From: Durusdinium trenchii
Taxonomy: Eukaryota > Sar > Dinophyceae > Suessiales > Symbiodiniaceae
Assembly: GCA_963970005.1 (NCBI GenBank)
Contig: CAXAMN010025306.1
Location: 479,799 to 543,798, forward strand
Direction of reading: 5' to 3'
Length of the DNA: 64,000 bases
The notes beneath the pieces were generated by a model. That model did no database searches. It worked only from the letters and a program-made list of their open reading frames with translations, and was not told where the DNA came from. The translations under genes and the position numbers were made by a program. Below are positions 1 through 10,863 of this stretch, piece by piece. Each line of letters begins with the position of its first letter. The stretch's first letter is position 1.

Positions 1-1199
1 CTATACAAGCTATGTCATGTACATGTAACTGGTGCTACATCTGATCATCCCACGACCTTGTAATATATCCAAAACCATGCACTTTGGACATACAAATCTT
101 GAATCCTGAGGCCTGAGGTCCTGAGAAAATCCGAGGGTGGTATCGCATGCTGCGTCACTCATTCACGCAACACGAAAACATACCCGGACAAGGCGGTGAA
201 AAAAGGGAAAGCAGCGTGATTTTTCATAGAAACACATTGGCAAATTAGTGCATACAGGCTCAGATCTAACAGTGCCAAAATAGATGCTGTACCAACTGTT
301 GCGACGCCGACGTCTGCGCTAAACTGGAACAAAACTGCCCTGACCCAGGTGAGCTGCGGAGGGACAACCCCACGTAGACCTGGGGAGTGTAGGCACCTTG
401 CTCGCGACCAGGATAGCGTGCCAAGAGCGCTAGTGGCAAACCTTTCTCGCCCCCACCCGTCAGAGTCAGAGCGCCCGCAAACCTTTTTTGGCTCTGTAGA
501 TGGGGCGCTGCATAGACATCTGTGTTTGACAGAGCAGCGCAGGTTATCGGCGCTTGCACCTTGCGCAACAACCATATCAGAACAAGCGCTACTTGTCGCG
601 CACATTAAAGAAATTGAAACTTGGTTCGCTCTACGAGTTGCTACTCGCTTTGCTGCTCCGCACACCGTGCTGGAGTTCACTGAGTCAGGGAAGGCCGCCT
701 TCCTCGGCTACCAGACCTTGTTGAATGTGCGTTCCAACGCAGCTGTGAAGGCCCTGCGTGGAGCCTGCGCTGTAGACATGTTTATATATAGTTTCGAACT
801 TTTCTCGCCGTTTTGGAATCCCCGGACATCTTATTGGGCCCGCGCCGCACGCAGGTGGGTAGCCATGATTTAGCCACTCCGCTGAGCATTGCTCCTTGGC
901 ACTTGGGAATTTTGTCAGCGCTGATGCGCCTCTTTGACCTGTTTGTTCACAAGCAAGACCCTTTTGGAGAGGAGAAGGCCCCGGACTAGCTTGAACACCC
1001 GCAACGGTGTGTACCCATGCGATGTTAAGAGCCCTTGCAAATTGAATAGACGGGCCTCTCGTGTTACCTTCGCTCGTATACTGGGGTTTTGGGCACCTTG
1101 CGGCCCTGGACAGGTGCACGTCCACAGTGACCATGTGCTGCGGGCTTGGAAGCTTTTGCAAATTCTGCACACCGTGCGAGATTGCTGAACCAAGGCTGA
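1..1199. other. No recognisable gene
   Basis: I see no recognisable gene here. The longest open frame, 349-873 on the plus strand (174 codons), has no family motif and overlaps equally long minus-strand frames, so it is probably chance or an unresolved exon. A short tATATATAt tract lies near 782-789. Confidence 0.4.
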
Positions 1200-1634
1200 A
1201 GAGGATGGCGCGACAGCGCTTGCTCGTGTGCCTCACTGGCAAAGCTTGCGAAAAAGCGATGGCAGGACCCTCCGTCCAAGCGCCTGCGTCCAAGGATATT
1301 TGGGAACAAGCTGTCAAAGCCGCCTTGGCCCTCTATATCCGATTGGCAAGCTGGAAGACGCGGGAACATCGAAAGCCAAGCTGATTTTTCCGAAATCCCT
1401 GAGCAAAATGCCAAGCGAGTGGCCTACCACAACATGCTGGTGGATTCCTGTCAAGTCTCAGTTCGCCAGTGGTGCGAAGTTTTGCAGAAGGAGAAGGAAA
1501 GGGTTGCTGATCGCAAGAGGAAGAAGAGCGAACAAGAGGTTCCTATCCTTCACGTCCCCGACGTCCCGGACGTCCACGTCCCACGTCCCGGCATACACAG
1601 CCGGCAATCCTCGCCAGAGCGTGGTGAGGATTGA
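1200..1634 (+). CDS. Possible exon, basic coiled-coil-like protein
   Basis: A frame of about 145 codons is open from just after a TGA at 1197 to 1634. The middle part (about 1370-1530) reads like real protein: a helix-prone stretch with QVSVRQWCEVLQKEKE followed by a Lys/Arg-rich run. AAGAG|GTTCCT near 1541 could be a splice donor, in which case the Pro/Val-rich tail is intron. I do not recognise the family. The opposite strand carries a zinc-ribbon candidate that overlaps the end, so at most one of them is coding there. Confidence 0.3.
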   Translation, partial: RGWRDSACSCASLAKLAKKRWQDPPSKRLRPRIFGNKLSKPPWPSISDWQAGRRGNIESQADFSEIPEQNAKRVAYHNMLVDSCQVSVRQWCEVLQKEKERVADRKRKKSEQEVPILHVPDVPDVHVPRPGIHSRQSSPERGED

Positions 1635-1941
1635 TGCGCTTCAGGCACTTCCAAAATTTCCACCTATGCTTGGGGACACCACCATACGACTCCAGCATGC
1701 CCATGGTGCCGCGCTGACAATGAGGACAAAGAGCACCTTCCCACGCAGGTAGAAGATGATCTGCGCGTAGCATGGACACCACACCGGACACAGAACATTT
1801 AACCACATCCACCAATGATCGCTTCCATGTGTGCACATAAGGGACTTGATGCCAATCACCTGTCTTTTTGGACGCAGGCCTTTTCAACACTTGCCGGGCG
1901 CGCCCACGCTTCGGAACACGAGGATTGAAGCGTGGCGCCAT
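1543..1941 (-). CDS. Zinc-ribbon exon, transposase-like
   Basis: The start is taken at the ATG read from 1941 downwards because the basic N-terminus begins there; the frame is open further up. About 60-110 residues in there is CPHC, then a gap, then WKFWKCLKRINPHH. This spacing resembles the zinc ribbon found before the DDE domain in IS1595/ISXO2-like transposase-derived proteins, which are common in dinoflagellates. No DDE domain is readable downstream, so this is an isolated exon or a decayed fragment. The family call is from memory of the motif style. Confidence 0.35.
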   Translation of the reverse strand: MAPRFNPRVPKRGRARQVLKRPASKKTGDWHQVPYVHTWKRSLVDVVKCSVSGVVSMLRADHLLPAWEGALCPHCQRGTMGMLESYGGVPKHRWKFWKCLKRINPHHALARIAGCVCRDVGRGRPGRRGREG

Positions 1942-2298
1942 GACAGAAGCACGTACAGAAGAGGCTGGAAGAACCACAAAACTACAGAGACAAGTTAAGG
2001 TATACATCCAGAGGTGCATGTTGAAGCAAAAGCGACGGAACGAGGCTGACAACGACCATGCAGACAGCAAAACAACACACGCTGCAAATCTTGTCTTTCT
2101 CGTGGATATAGTGCATTTCACGCCACATGGACAAGCTACACGACTGCTTCTGGTCGAAGCAATAGCTAGAAACCAAGCGAAAGATTCAAACTCAGTAGAT
2201 GCCGAAGCCACGCAGACGCCACTCACTCATTGAGACTTCGACGCTGATGTCACACCAAGGAGAGTCAAAACTGGGAATACACGTCAGTCATCAGGCGA

Positions 2299-3715
2299 CT
2301 AGTCCTCATCAGGAGCTTCGCCCACACATGGCATACCATCATCCATTTCATCCATCAGCTTTTCCAGGTCCATCTGCAAATCTGTCCCTTCAGACTCCTC
2401 ATCGTCAGGCAGACCCAACTCAGCATTTCCAGGATTCATGACAGGACAGGAAGGCATGGAAGGCAAGGATGTTGCGATCCGAGGGCGTTTGACTGGCGAG
2501 GGGGTGTCCAACTCAATGACTCTGGTAGAAGATCTCTCTGGAAGATTGGCAAACTTGGTGAGCGGTTCCTTCTTGACTTCCCAGTTTGTCCAGCCACGGC
2601 CACGGCTAGCGACATCAGTATCGACATTGACCGGAGATATGCGACACTCATTTGCCAACCATGCATGCCCATCCTTGAACTCCTGCGGTTCCATCTTCAT
2701 GCGAGGGGCATTATGCATGGCTGCTTCTCGAGTTGCCTCTGCCCTTGACACAGCCTCCTTGAAGTTGTTGTCCTCGGCCTTGCGGATGGCTTCTTTCAAC
2801 CATTCCTCAGTTTGCAGTTAGGGGAAGGGTTATGAAGATGAATAGAGACACAAACTGAAAAGATGAGCCAAGGGTCTTGACAGACAGATGCAGTAGCAAT
2901 GATTCAAAAAAACGCAGCTTTAGATGCAGACGACATTCTTCCTCCCAAACTGTGTTGTCATGAAAGGACGCTGGAGCTGGGCCACCCTCCAAGAAGTTCT
3001 TCAAGACCGGCTTGCAGGAGTCCTTGAGGATATCCAATTTTGACCAGCGAATGCGCTTGACGGACACGAGCTGCTGCGAAGGCTAGCGATTATAAATGAA
3101 TTTCTTGGAGAAGATGACGACGGCGCCGCGCTTGAGAATGGCCATTGCATCAGTCACCGAGATATTGCCCAACGCAGGACGCATCATGCGGAAGAACTCC
3201 TCGTGCTGAACGGTAAGGGCTGTCTCTGTCAAGTCATCTTCAGGTTCAGCCTCAGGATTGTAAGCGTTGTCCAACACAATGCGAAGCTGATGCCTGACGA
3301 ATTTCGAATTGGTCCACCGCTCTCTGGTCATAGTTTCCTCATCGGCCACATCTGCAAAAGCCTTTTTTTTGCCTGACTCTCCTCCGATGTCTCCATCGTC
3401 ATACAGAGCAGGAATGGCTGGAGTGAAGTGGATGCCACGGAAGAAATCCAAATCACATGTAGAACAGCTTGCGGAGGCGTAGGTTGGGGGGTGACCCTTC
3501 GGGTGTCCCAGGTGAAACTAAAACTCCGTTCAGCCATGTTCCCCAGAGTTGCGGTGGAGTTCTTGGTACCATCTCGCCCCCGTCGTCCAGAAGCTCATAC
3601 CTGAGGCGCGAGAGGCGGCAGATGGGCGAGGAAGGTAGCCATGTGCAGCTGGTGTTGCGCAGTGTGTTGTCCAAGAGGCACCGGCTCACTGATGCCGACT
3701 TCCATGTCATCAAGC
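2299..3715 (-). CDS. Spliced host gene with in-frame TAG
   Basis: A minus-strand gene of unknown function. Exon 3715-3601 follows a CTCAG acceptor and ends CCTCAG|GTATGAG. The 83-nt intron 3600-3518 ends TTTTAG. The next exon (3517 to about 2880) continues in phase with FHLGHPKGHPP and on through IVLDNAYNP and RGAVVIFSKKFIYN. A TAG at 3085-3083 interrupts it, but the same frame continues with VKRIRWSKLDILKD. A second intron joins it to a final exon (about 2808-2299) of 166 codons that is helical, then Pro/Ser-rich, then acidic, ending GEAPDED. The second donor is not certain. Either the TAG is a nonsense mutation or a tiny intron removes it. Confidence 0.55.
3518..3600 (-). other. GT-AG intron, 83 nt
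   Basis: On the minus strand the sequence is CAG|GTATGAG...GTTTTAG|TTTCACC. Removing it keeps the reading frame between the two flanking exons (phase 0), while reading through it meets stops. This is the clearest canonical intron in the window. Confidence 0.65.
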
Positions 3716-3719
3716 CTGA

Positions 3720-4363
3720 GATTGGGTGAAGTGAGGATAAGGCTACAAGCCAGAGAATGCCATGCGAACATTTTTTAGACAAGAGGCTGCAGATCACTGG
3801 TTTCCACGGCCATAGCGTCCGATCTGACAAGGGATGAAAGAGATGAAGCTTATAGATTTGATAGCAGGCAGTGATGTTGATTTGAGACAAGTTTTTGCTT
3901 GGTAATCATTTATTCAAGCAAGATACTCCCAATCGTCTTTCGTGTACTGCTTCGGCTTCGCCGCAGCAATAGCGCAAGGCACAACAGGCATAGCAACACA
4001 AACGGATGACAAGGAGCGAACCAAGCTTGATGAGGAAATGCTGCTTCAACACCAGAGGCAACGTCAAGACATGCCAATAGTGTTTGGGTTTCCGGTCGGA
4101 AAGAAGAGAAGATCAAAACTAAAAGACTAACAGGACAAAAAAAACTAAAGTCATTGGACATCCTCCAAGGCTGATGGTTTGTTTTTCTTTGGCTTTGTTG
4201 GTTTTTGGTTTTTTGTTTTTTGTTTGTTTTGGTATTTTTGGTTTGCACTTCAATGATTTTGGTTTTGTGTTTTACTAGTGTTTGCCATACATCCGAAAAC
4301 ATGCATAAAATACTGTACATACCATAGTAAATTAGCAAAACCTTGGCTTGGGGGGGTACCATA
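3720..4363. other. Non-coding flank of element E1
   Basis: I see no supported gene. The stretch 4190-4275 is T-rich with repeated GTTTTTTG-like runs. CCATA at 4359-4363 is the left target-site duplication of E1. Confidence 0.4.
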
Positions 4364-4458
4364 TGCGAATTCGGCATTCGTCATCATTCCACCGATCGAA
4401 TCTTTAGTTCAAGACCCCCCTCGGCGCGTGATCGAAACATGCGTTGATCCGCTTTTCA
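4364..4458 (+). repeat. 5' LTR of E1 (95 bp)
   Basis: Begins TGCGAATTCGGC and ends CGCTTTTCA. It matches 11383-11477 except for A/G at 4383 and C/A near 4427. It is unusually short for an autonomous coding element. Confidence 0.93.
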
Positions 4459-4476
4459 TGGCAGCCGGAGCCTTGG
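4459..4476 (+). promoter_or_regulatory. Primer binding site of E1
   Basis: TGGCAGCCGGAGCC starts directly after the LTR. TGG pairs with the CCA end of a tRNA, as expected for the minus-strand primer. The tRNA cannot be named from this alone. E2 has a related site sharing CGGAGCC. Confidence 0.5.
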
Positions 4477-4524
4477 TGTAGGTTGCAGGTTTGTGAAGAA
4501 GTCATTGGAGCCTAGAGGCGAAAG

Positions 4525-4866
4525 ATGACGGAACGAACAATCGCTCGAACGAGCGATGGGGTACCACGGTACGATGGGTCGCCAGAGACGCTAGCTGCTT
4601 ATCGGGAAGAGGCCATACAATACCTCATGACCTTTGAGTACAAGAAGCGCTACATCGCAGGGCCAAGACTTTTGAAAGAGCTCGAAGGCACTGCGAAATT
4701 AGCTGTGAGAGCCATGACCTTGAGGAACCCACAATGGTTGAGCCAGCCGAGGGGGGTCTATCTCCTTTTGGACTACCTGGAGGGTGTGGTGGCAAGACCA
4801 TCACTTCCGGAAGCATCCCGCTTTGTGACTCGGTTTTTCTATGGGTTGCAAAAGGAGAAAGCATGA
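4525..4866 (+). CDS. gag: E1 Gag, N-terminal part
   Basis: ATG at 4525, 66 bp after the LTR. It encodes the capsid-like N-terminus of Gag, with YREEAIQYLMTFEYKK and a helical region typical of dinoflagellate copia elements. Gag packages the element RNA in virus-like particles. The frame stops at 4864 just where frame 3 begins a natural continuation (KGESMTSWCTRH). A one-base change in the run gcaaaagga near 4850 explains the break. Confidence 0.8.
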   Translation: MTERTIARTSDGVPRYDGSPETLAAYREEAIQYLMTFEYKKRYIAGPRLLKELEGTAKLAVRAMTLRNPQWLSQPRGVYLLLDYLEGVVARPSLPEASRFVTRFFYGLQKEKA

Positions 4867-6114
4867 CTAGTTGGTGCACTCGCCATTCCGAGTGTCTATG
4901 GGAGGCTAGTCAGGCCTTGAGGAAGGTGCAGAAGGAATACGACAAGACTACAACGACGTGGAAACCTTCATGGGAGCCCAGTGATATCGATCGAGGCAGC
5001 CATAGAGGTTCAGAACAAGGTCCATTTCGAGATGATGGTCGACTTGATGAAAATGAGGAAGGCGCCGATGGAGATTGGTGGGGACACCAATGGAAGGCTT
5101 GGTCGGAATGGTCGACAGGCACTTGGCACTCCAAAGAATATGACCCGCCTGAGTCATGGGATGTGTCCAGCGACATCTTCATCCCAGAGTTCTTGGCGGG
5201 TTTCTTGCTCCTCCACCGCAGTGGACTCGATGCAAATGAAAGGGCTAACATTTTGGCCGCCATTCGGGGTGAGTTCAGCACCAAGTATGGCCGACGATGC
5301 TTCAGGGTAGAGCATTTGGATGCTGCGAGCCGTGAGGCCTATTTCACTGAGGAGGACAAGGTTCAGGAAGCACTAGCAGCGATTCGCACACAGAAGACCA
5401 CACTTCGTGAAGCTCGCTGGAAGCAGAAACAACTCAAGCTTGGTCGAGGATATTTTCCACCCAAGCCCTTTCAGAAGACCAATGAAGCCAGCGGGTCTAC
5501 CACCCGAGGTCCATGCTTTCGTTGTGGAGGACCACATCGGATCGCCGAATGTCCAAAGAAGGGAACAAGCCAACAAGCCAAGGTTGCTCATGAAGAAGCA
5601 GCAGAGATCGCTTTTGTGGCAGGCGTACATGAGTTTGAAGAGGCAGGCCTTTTTGGACAGGAGCACACCGCTTTGACCTTGGAGAGTGTGGTTGATTCAC
5701 GCATGGGGGTAGTGGATTCCGGGGCCACCGCATCACTGGCTTTCATCGATGCCTTGGAGAAAGTGCGCATGGCAAATCTCCAGAACTATGGGGAGGCCCT
5801 CATGGAAGTGGATGTCAACAAGAAGCCAGTGTTCCGCTTTGGCAATGGTGCCAAGTCAGAATGTTTGTCAACGGTGACCATGGGACTTGGAGCAGGGGAA
5901 CATCGCGGACGCTTTGAGGTACATGTTCATGAAGCTCCAGGCCAGCCAGTGCTGATCTCCAAGAAAGCTCTTAAGGCCTTGGGAGCAGTGCTGGATTTTG
6001 AGAGGTCGTGCAACTTCAGGAAGCACCGAATGGTCACCTGTTGATGCCACTGACGGGCAATTTGCTTGATGGAGCCAAGTCGCGTTCCATGCCTTTTTAC
6101 TCGTTGTTTGAATA
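4851..6114 (+). CDS. gag-pr: E1 Gag C-terminus and protease
   Basis: Frame 3, open from 4734 to 6044; the real part begins near 4850. It holds helical Gag sequence, then a zinc knuckle CFRCGGPHRIAEC at about 5515-5553, with one residue fewer than the usual CX2CX4HX4C, then the aspartic protease with VVDSGATASL near 5710. The last part (GHLLMPLTGNLLDGA) is in frame 2 and ends TAG at about 6112-6114, so there is another shift near 6030. Confidence 0.8.
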
Positions 6115-6136
6115 GGGAGATGACTCTCTTGACGAT

Positions 6137-6466
6137 ATGGACGGAAAGACTTCCGGTCAGGAGAGCAGTAGTGATGGGAAGATTGTAGAGCCATGTCAAC
6201 ATAGCTCATTGGACAATCATTTAACTCAGGGTTTTTCACTTTGTGAAGTTTGTGACCTTTTGTCGGTAGCCGACGGTCGATGCAATTTTTGTGAACATTT
6301 GGAGGACAGTCATTGTGTTGAGAAATGTAATCACACACAGCCTTTTGCACATTCAAGCAATTGTCGCAATCTCTTTGTGTCCGATTCCAGTCGTCATGCC
6401 GCTGCCAACAATCAAAGCTCAGTGGATTGCCAAGCTTCAGGAGGAGGGGGTGAATGTCCCTTCTGA
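6137..6466 (+). CDS. E1 Cys/His-rich segment
   Basis: Same frame as the end of Gag-Pr and separated from it only by a TAG. The 109 codons include LCEVC, CNFC and HCVEKCNH, a pattern that could bind zinc. It overlaps the next segment in another frame. I do not recognise the family. It may be a second zinc domain of the polyprotein or chance richness in Cys. Confidence 0.4.
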   Translation: MDGKTSGQESSSDGKIVEPCQHSSLDNHLTQGFSLCEVCDLLSVADGRCNFCEHLEDSHCVEKCNHTQPFAHSSNCRNLFVSDSSRHAAANNQSSVDCQASGGGGECPF

Positions 6467-6863
6467 GTGGACACTCCTTCAGATCAAAGCTCACTATGCC
6501 GAGATCATGGAGACACAGAAGCAACAGGGCAACTCCAAAACGTTGGAAGAGACGGACCTTCGTCGGAGGGCCAAGAAGAAAGCCGACACAATTGCGGCCT
6601 TGACAGCCAAGGGAGAACGAGCCATTTGCCAGAAGTATCCACCTCAGGGAGGAGAGAAAGTGGGGTTTGGAAAGCATGGAGACCTATCACTGGATCAAGT
6701 GATTGCTCAATTCCCGAGCTATGTGAATTGGTGTCGGGAGACCATCCAGGATGCGGAGGACCCATACTGGAAGATGGAAAGGCTGGTGCCGTATGCCGAC
6801 CAGCGCCAATCCCACAAGGACCAGGGCAAGGGCTACTTCACCTACAGTACGTCAAGACAATGA
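6396..6863 (+). CDS. E1 SAP-like and ExoX-C-like segment
   Basis: Frame 3 from the ATG at 6396. The first 40 residues (WIAKLQEEGVNVP, WTLLQIKAHYAEI) look like the SAP helix pair seen in related proteins. About residue 85 onward, VGFGKHGDLSLDQVIAQF and PSYVNWCRETI resemble the small ExoX-like C-terminal module (FGK...G...PSY..W). Both are calls from motif shape. The frame breaks at 6863 and continues in frame 2. Confidence 0.5.
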   Translation: MPLPTIKAQWIAKLQEEGVNVPSEWTLLQIKAHYAEIMETQKQQGNSKTLEETDLRRRAKKKADTIAALTAKGERAICQKYPPQGGEKVGFGKHGDLSLDQVIAQFPSYVNWCRETIQDAEDPYWKMERLVPYADQRQSHKDQGKGYFTYSTSRQ

Positions 6864-6866
6864 AGG

Positions 6867-7159
6867 AGTCTCCACCAGACACCAAGGGCTACAAAGGCAA
6901 GACTACACCGGGAAACAGTGGACACAGCTGGGACGGCGATATTTCAGAGCAGGACCATTGGGAGAAGGTCGAACACGACAAGGCAGAGATCGAGAAGCGC
7001 ATGGGCATTCCTGGAGGCAAAAACACGAAGCACAAGGAAAGCAAGACCCAAGCCGAGATCGAGAACGAGAGTTTGAAGGCCCAACTCAAGGAGATGCAGT
7101 CAGTCAATGCAGAGTTGGAACTACAAGTGAGTTGTGTGAAGGGCCGCAAGGAGATGTAG
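6867..7159 (+). CDS. E1 linker, charged coiled coil
   Basis: The continuation in frame 2: QYVKTMKESPPDT, then Lys/Glu-rich helices (EIENESLKAQLKEMQSV) predicted to form a coiled coil. It ends with a TAG at 7157-7159; frame 1 carries on with the next domain. It links the ExoX-C-like part to the methyltransferase-like part. Confidence 0.5.
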
Positions 7160-8313
7160 ATCATGCGGAGGTACTTCCGGAGAGGTTGTCACGCTTGCAC
7201 AACGAATGGGGAGTTCGAAAGAATCCTGATAGCAAGACTTGGCATGACCTGGTTTCTCATGGAAGACCCCTTCTCATGGAGGTTGCTTGTTATCCAGATA
7301 GCATTTTGGGGACCGAGGTTGAAAGACGTTTTGGTTCAGGCAGTTGTCTTTGGCTCTCCGAGTGGAATGGAGGCAATCTTGAAACTCCGGAAGGCATTGA
7401 TCTGATTCTCAAGAAGATCAAGAGATCTCGACCTCTCAAGCTTTGGATCTCATGCGAATGTTCACCCTTTTGTCCTTTGCAGAGGCTCAATCGCCGAACC
7501 CCCGAACACAGGCTCAACCTCAGTCAGAAACAAGACAGAGCCATCACCCAATATCAAGGTGCAATTCAAGTGGCTGAGTTTGCTTTTAAATTGGGGGTTG
7601 ATGAATTGTTTGAACTTTCGCAGAGGTGTGAAGCGTGGAACTTGCCTTGCATTGAACAATATCTCCAAAAGAACGAACTGGAAAAGGTGTCAACAGCTGG
7701 CTGCAAGACTCGGGACCAGACAAAGTTGTTGCGCAAAGCTTGGACGGTTGCCACAAAGAATACACTGTTTTTGCAACGCATGAATTTACAGTGTCAACAA
7801 AACCATGCCAAGGGCCGGTGCGAAGCAGGGGAAACTTCACATACAGCACGGTACACAACGGCATTCGCTCGCCGGGTTGTGGATTGTTTTTGTGAATCAG
7901 AGGGTTGGGGACACATTGTTCAAGAGTTGAGACGGCCCATCCCTGAGGACGCATATCCTGCAGTTCCAGATGATGAAGAACTCTCCGAGGCAGGTGAGCT
8001 GCTGGAGATATCACCCGAAGAGAAGCGTGACATTGAACAGAAGATACAACGTATTCACAAGAACACCGGACACGGGAGCATGAAGAACCTCATCCAGTCG
8101 CTTCGTCGAAGAGGAGTTGCTGAGAAGGTTCTACAGGTAGCAAAGCAGTGGAAGTTTCCTAGTTGCGCTGAAAAGAAGTTTCGTGATCCAAGGAGATTCG
8201 CAACACTAGAAACTGTAGCAGCCAAGTGGGAGGTATTAGAGGTTGACGCAGCAGCATGGCTACATCCTTCACCAGACAAAATGTCAAATCGCAGTCATGG
8301 TGGATTCAGGTAG
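7130..8313 (+). CDS. pol: E1 methyltransferase-like domain and integrase N-terminus
   Basis: Frame 1. About 7270-7890 encodes a domain that aligns by eye with parts of E2 and E3: LLMEVACYPDS, WISCECSPFCPL, RRCEAWNLP, and a tail with CQQNHAKGRCEAG and TARYTTAFARRVVD. The E3 copy resembles an SAM-dependent cytosine methyltransferase; this one lacks a clear PC motif and is probably inactive as an enzyme. From about 8040 comes the integrase zinc region (RIHKNTGH...) with a single C left, then EVDAAAW, the likely first catalytic Asp. The frame ends at 8313. Confidence 0.6.
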
Positions 8314-9798
8314 CAGGTTCACAGTGTGTCGTCTTCTTCATGAACATCCCACGAAAACCGGAACTTGGGAAGATTTCAAAAGGGCTTTGGAAGAACAATG
8401 GTTGCCAATTTTTGGAAAACCCAAGACAGTTCGCCAGTTCGCGTTGATCCAGCAGGTGCATGGTTAAGTAAACAGGCAGATGAATATTTCAACAATCGGG
8501 ACATATTGTTGGACCATATTCCACGGGAAGCACATTGGCAGTTGAGCATTGTGGAGGGCACAATTCGGACATATTTTGTCCGCACTCGCAGAAGAGTTTC
8601 CGGAGGTTGACAATCGTGAATTGTTGGCACGTGCGACCTGGGTGCTCAATACCAGAGAATGTTACAAGGGATACAGCCCAATGCAACATGCCTTGGGAAA
8701 ATCACCAGATGAATGTGACAGAATGTTTGAAGCTCAGGAGGCCATCTCAATACGGCCAGAACTATTGCAAGACGGAGGGTTCCAAGAAGATGCAAAAATC
8801 AGGATCTGTGCAGAGAAAGCCTTTCTTGATGAACAAGCCAAGAGAAGATTGGAGCGAGCTGAACGCATGGGAAAAAGGCGAGACCAGCTGTTTCTACCAG
8901 GAGACCTGGTCTTCTATTGGCGGACACAGATTCCACACAATGAGAGAGGTACATTTCAGACGGGAAAATTTCTTGGTCCAGCAAGAGTCTTAGCAACAGA
9001 AACACGTCGTGACAATGGAGAGTTGAGAAAGGGAAGCATTGTTTGGCTCTATTAGGCAGGGAGATTGTTGAAGGCAGCGCCCGAACAGATTCGCAGAGCA
9101 ACAGAAAATGAAACAATCCTTGAAGAGCTGTCGGGGCCCGTTGAACTTCCTTGGACATTCAGCCACATTGAACAAGATGAGCGCCGCAGAGTCTTTACAG
9201 ACATTACTGGAGAGGCACCAAGCGATGAGATGGAAGCAGCAGAAGAGCATGTGAGAAGGGAACCAATGATCCTGGAAGAGCCAACACCCAACAAAGAATG
9301 GGTGACTACCACCAGGGCGACAACCAAACGTCCAGGTGATGTGGACCTAAGACAGATAGTCACAAAGCAGGCCAGACAGGAAGTTCCCAGAGGAGAGAAG
9401 AGACCAGCAGATGAGAATCCCGGAGGAAGATCAAGCTCCAGCAGACCTCGAAGAGATCATGACGCTTTTTGCAACATAGTCGAACATTGCTGGGCAGTTG
9501 AAGCAGAACTTCCACTTCCAGAAAGCAGGCGTGGTTGGAAGAAGTTCATGAACAATCCTGAAGCTTACATGGCAGGCCAGTTGCGGAAGAAGCAGATTGA
9601 AGTACATGAACGCCGACTCACACCTGAAGAGGCCATACGATTTTGTGAGGCCAAAGACGAGGAAGTGAAGAACTTCATAGCGGCACAGTGTTTCCAACAG
9701 GCTCAAGAACAATTTCCCGATGAGAAAGAGATCATTGGGATGAGGTGGTTGCTCACTTGGAAACACGACCCATCTCAGGAAGACGGAAAGAAAGCAAA
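8243..9798 (+). CDS. pol: E1 integrase core and C-terminus, broken
   Basis: Spread over frames 2, 1 and 2. MVDSGSRFTVCRLL (8300s, frame 2) is followed by RVDPAGAWL (frame 1) with the second Asp, and HWQLSIVEGTI with the Glu, 35 residues apart, the D,D(35)E spacing of retroviral-type integrases. In frame 2 from 8549 come ATWVLNTRE, PMQHALGK, and PGDLVFYWR...GPARVLA, the usual C-terminal fold. A TAG at 9053-9055 interrupts IVWLY*AGRLLKAAPEQ, a context that normally reads through without a stop. The acidic linker runs to the RT. Confidence 0.75.
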
Positions 9799-10863
9799 GG
9801 CAAGGCAATCGTTCTGGGATTTCAAGATCCATCCTACAGTGAGCGTGAAACATCAGCACCAACACCATCCAAGGCTGGGAGACAATTGTTTTTACAATTG
9901 TGCGCATGGAAGAAGTTCCGCATTTCAAAGGGAGATGTCAGTGGGGCATTTCTTCAGGGAGAAACTCTCGATGATCCTCTGTGGTGTAGACCACTTCCAG
10001 AGATGCGCCGAGAGTTAGGAGTAGAGGAGGACACACCCATGTTGTTAACCAGAGCAGCATACGGTTTGGTACAAGCACCACTTCAATGGTACAAGTCGGT
10101 TTGCAATACTCTCAAAACATTGGGATATTTGCGGTTGACAACAGAACCATGTTGTTGGGTTTTGCAAGACAACCAGGGACAGGTGAGGTCAGCAGTGCAT
10201 GGGCATGTGGACGACTTCATGGTAGCGGGGAAACAAGGTGATCCAATTCACGAAACAGCCACACAAGCTCTCAAACAAAAATACAACTGGGGCGCCTGGG
10301 AAACGAATTGTTTTGAGCAGTGTGGATTGGAGGCGAAGCAACATGAGGATTTCAGTATTTCCTTGAGGCAGAGTCGATTCATCGATGATTTGGAAGAAAT
10401 TTCACTTTCAAGGGATCGCAGTCGTCAAGGCGAACAACCAACCACAGACAAGGAGAAGAGCTGGCTAAGGGGAACCTTAGGAAGCCTTTTGTGGTTGTGT
10501 GGGCAAACATGCTTCATGTATTCAGCAAATGTCAGTTTCCTCATTTCAACAATACCAGTGAGCACAGTTTCGGAAGTGATCAAGACCAACACTGTTGTTA
10601 GAAACGTGAAGAAGTGGAGAAACCAACAGTTTTGGATACACGCATTTCCAGAAGACGAAACACTTCACATGATTTGTTGGACAGACGCTGCATTTGCAAA
10701 CAGGCCCAACGAGAAGGATTCAACAGAAGGAATCTTTGTTGGTTTGACCACAAAACATGTACAACAGGGTAGAGAGTGCGACATTACACCAGTGCATTGG
10801 AGATCAGCCAAAATCTCTAGTGCGCAAGTCACCAGCGTGTGCAGAGACTCAGGCGGCAATTGA
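9745..10863 (+). CDS. pol: E1 reverse transcriptase
   Basis: Frame 1, real from about 9800. It shows the copia RT blocks: SKGDVSGAFLQGE, AAYGLVQAPLQWY, the active-site HVDDFM (the YVDD box, with H for Y), and WLRGTLGSLLWL. ICWTDAAFANR near 10675 starts the RNase H domain. The frame stops at 10861 inside the RNase H, just after CAETQAAID switches to frame 2. Confidence 0.85.
   Translation: MVAHLETRPISGRRKESKGKAIVLGFQDPSYSERETSAPTPSKAGRQLFLQLCAWKKFRISKGDVSGAFLQGETLDDPLWCRPLPEMRRELGVEEDTPMLLTRAAYGLVQAPLQWYKSVCNTLKTLGYLRLTTEPCCWVLQDNQGQVRSAVHGHVDDFMVAGKQGDPIHETATQALKQKYNWGAWETNCFEQCGLEAKQHEDFSISLRQSRFIDDLEEISLSRDRSRQGEQPTTDKEKSWLRGTLGSLLWLCGQTCFMYSANVSFLISTIPVSTVSEVIKTNTVVRNVKKWRNQQFWIHAFPEDETLHMICWTDAAFANRPNEKDSTEGIFVGLTTKHVQQGRECDITPVHWRSAKISSAQVTSVCRDSGGN

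Noticed and set aside
4734-4850. Upstream part of the frame-3 Gag ORF of E1
   Set aside because: Frame 1 is the coding frame here; the overlap is a shadow created by the frame break.
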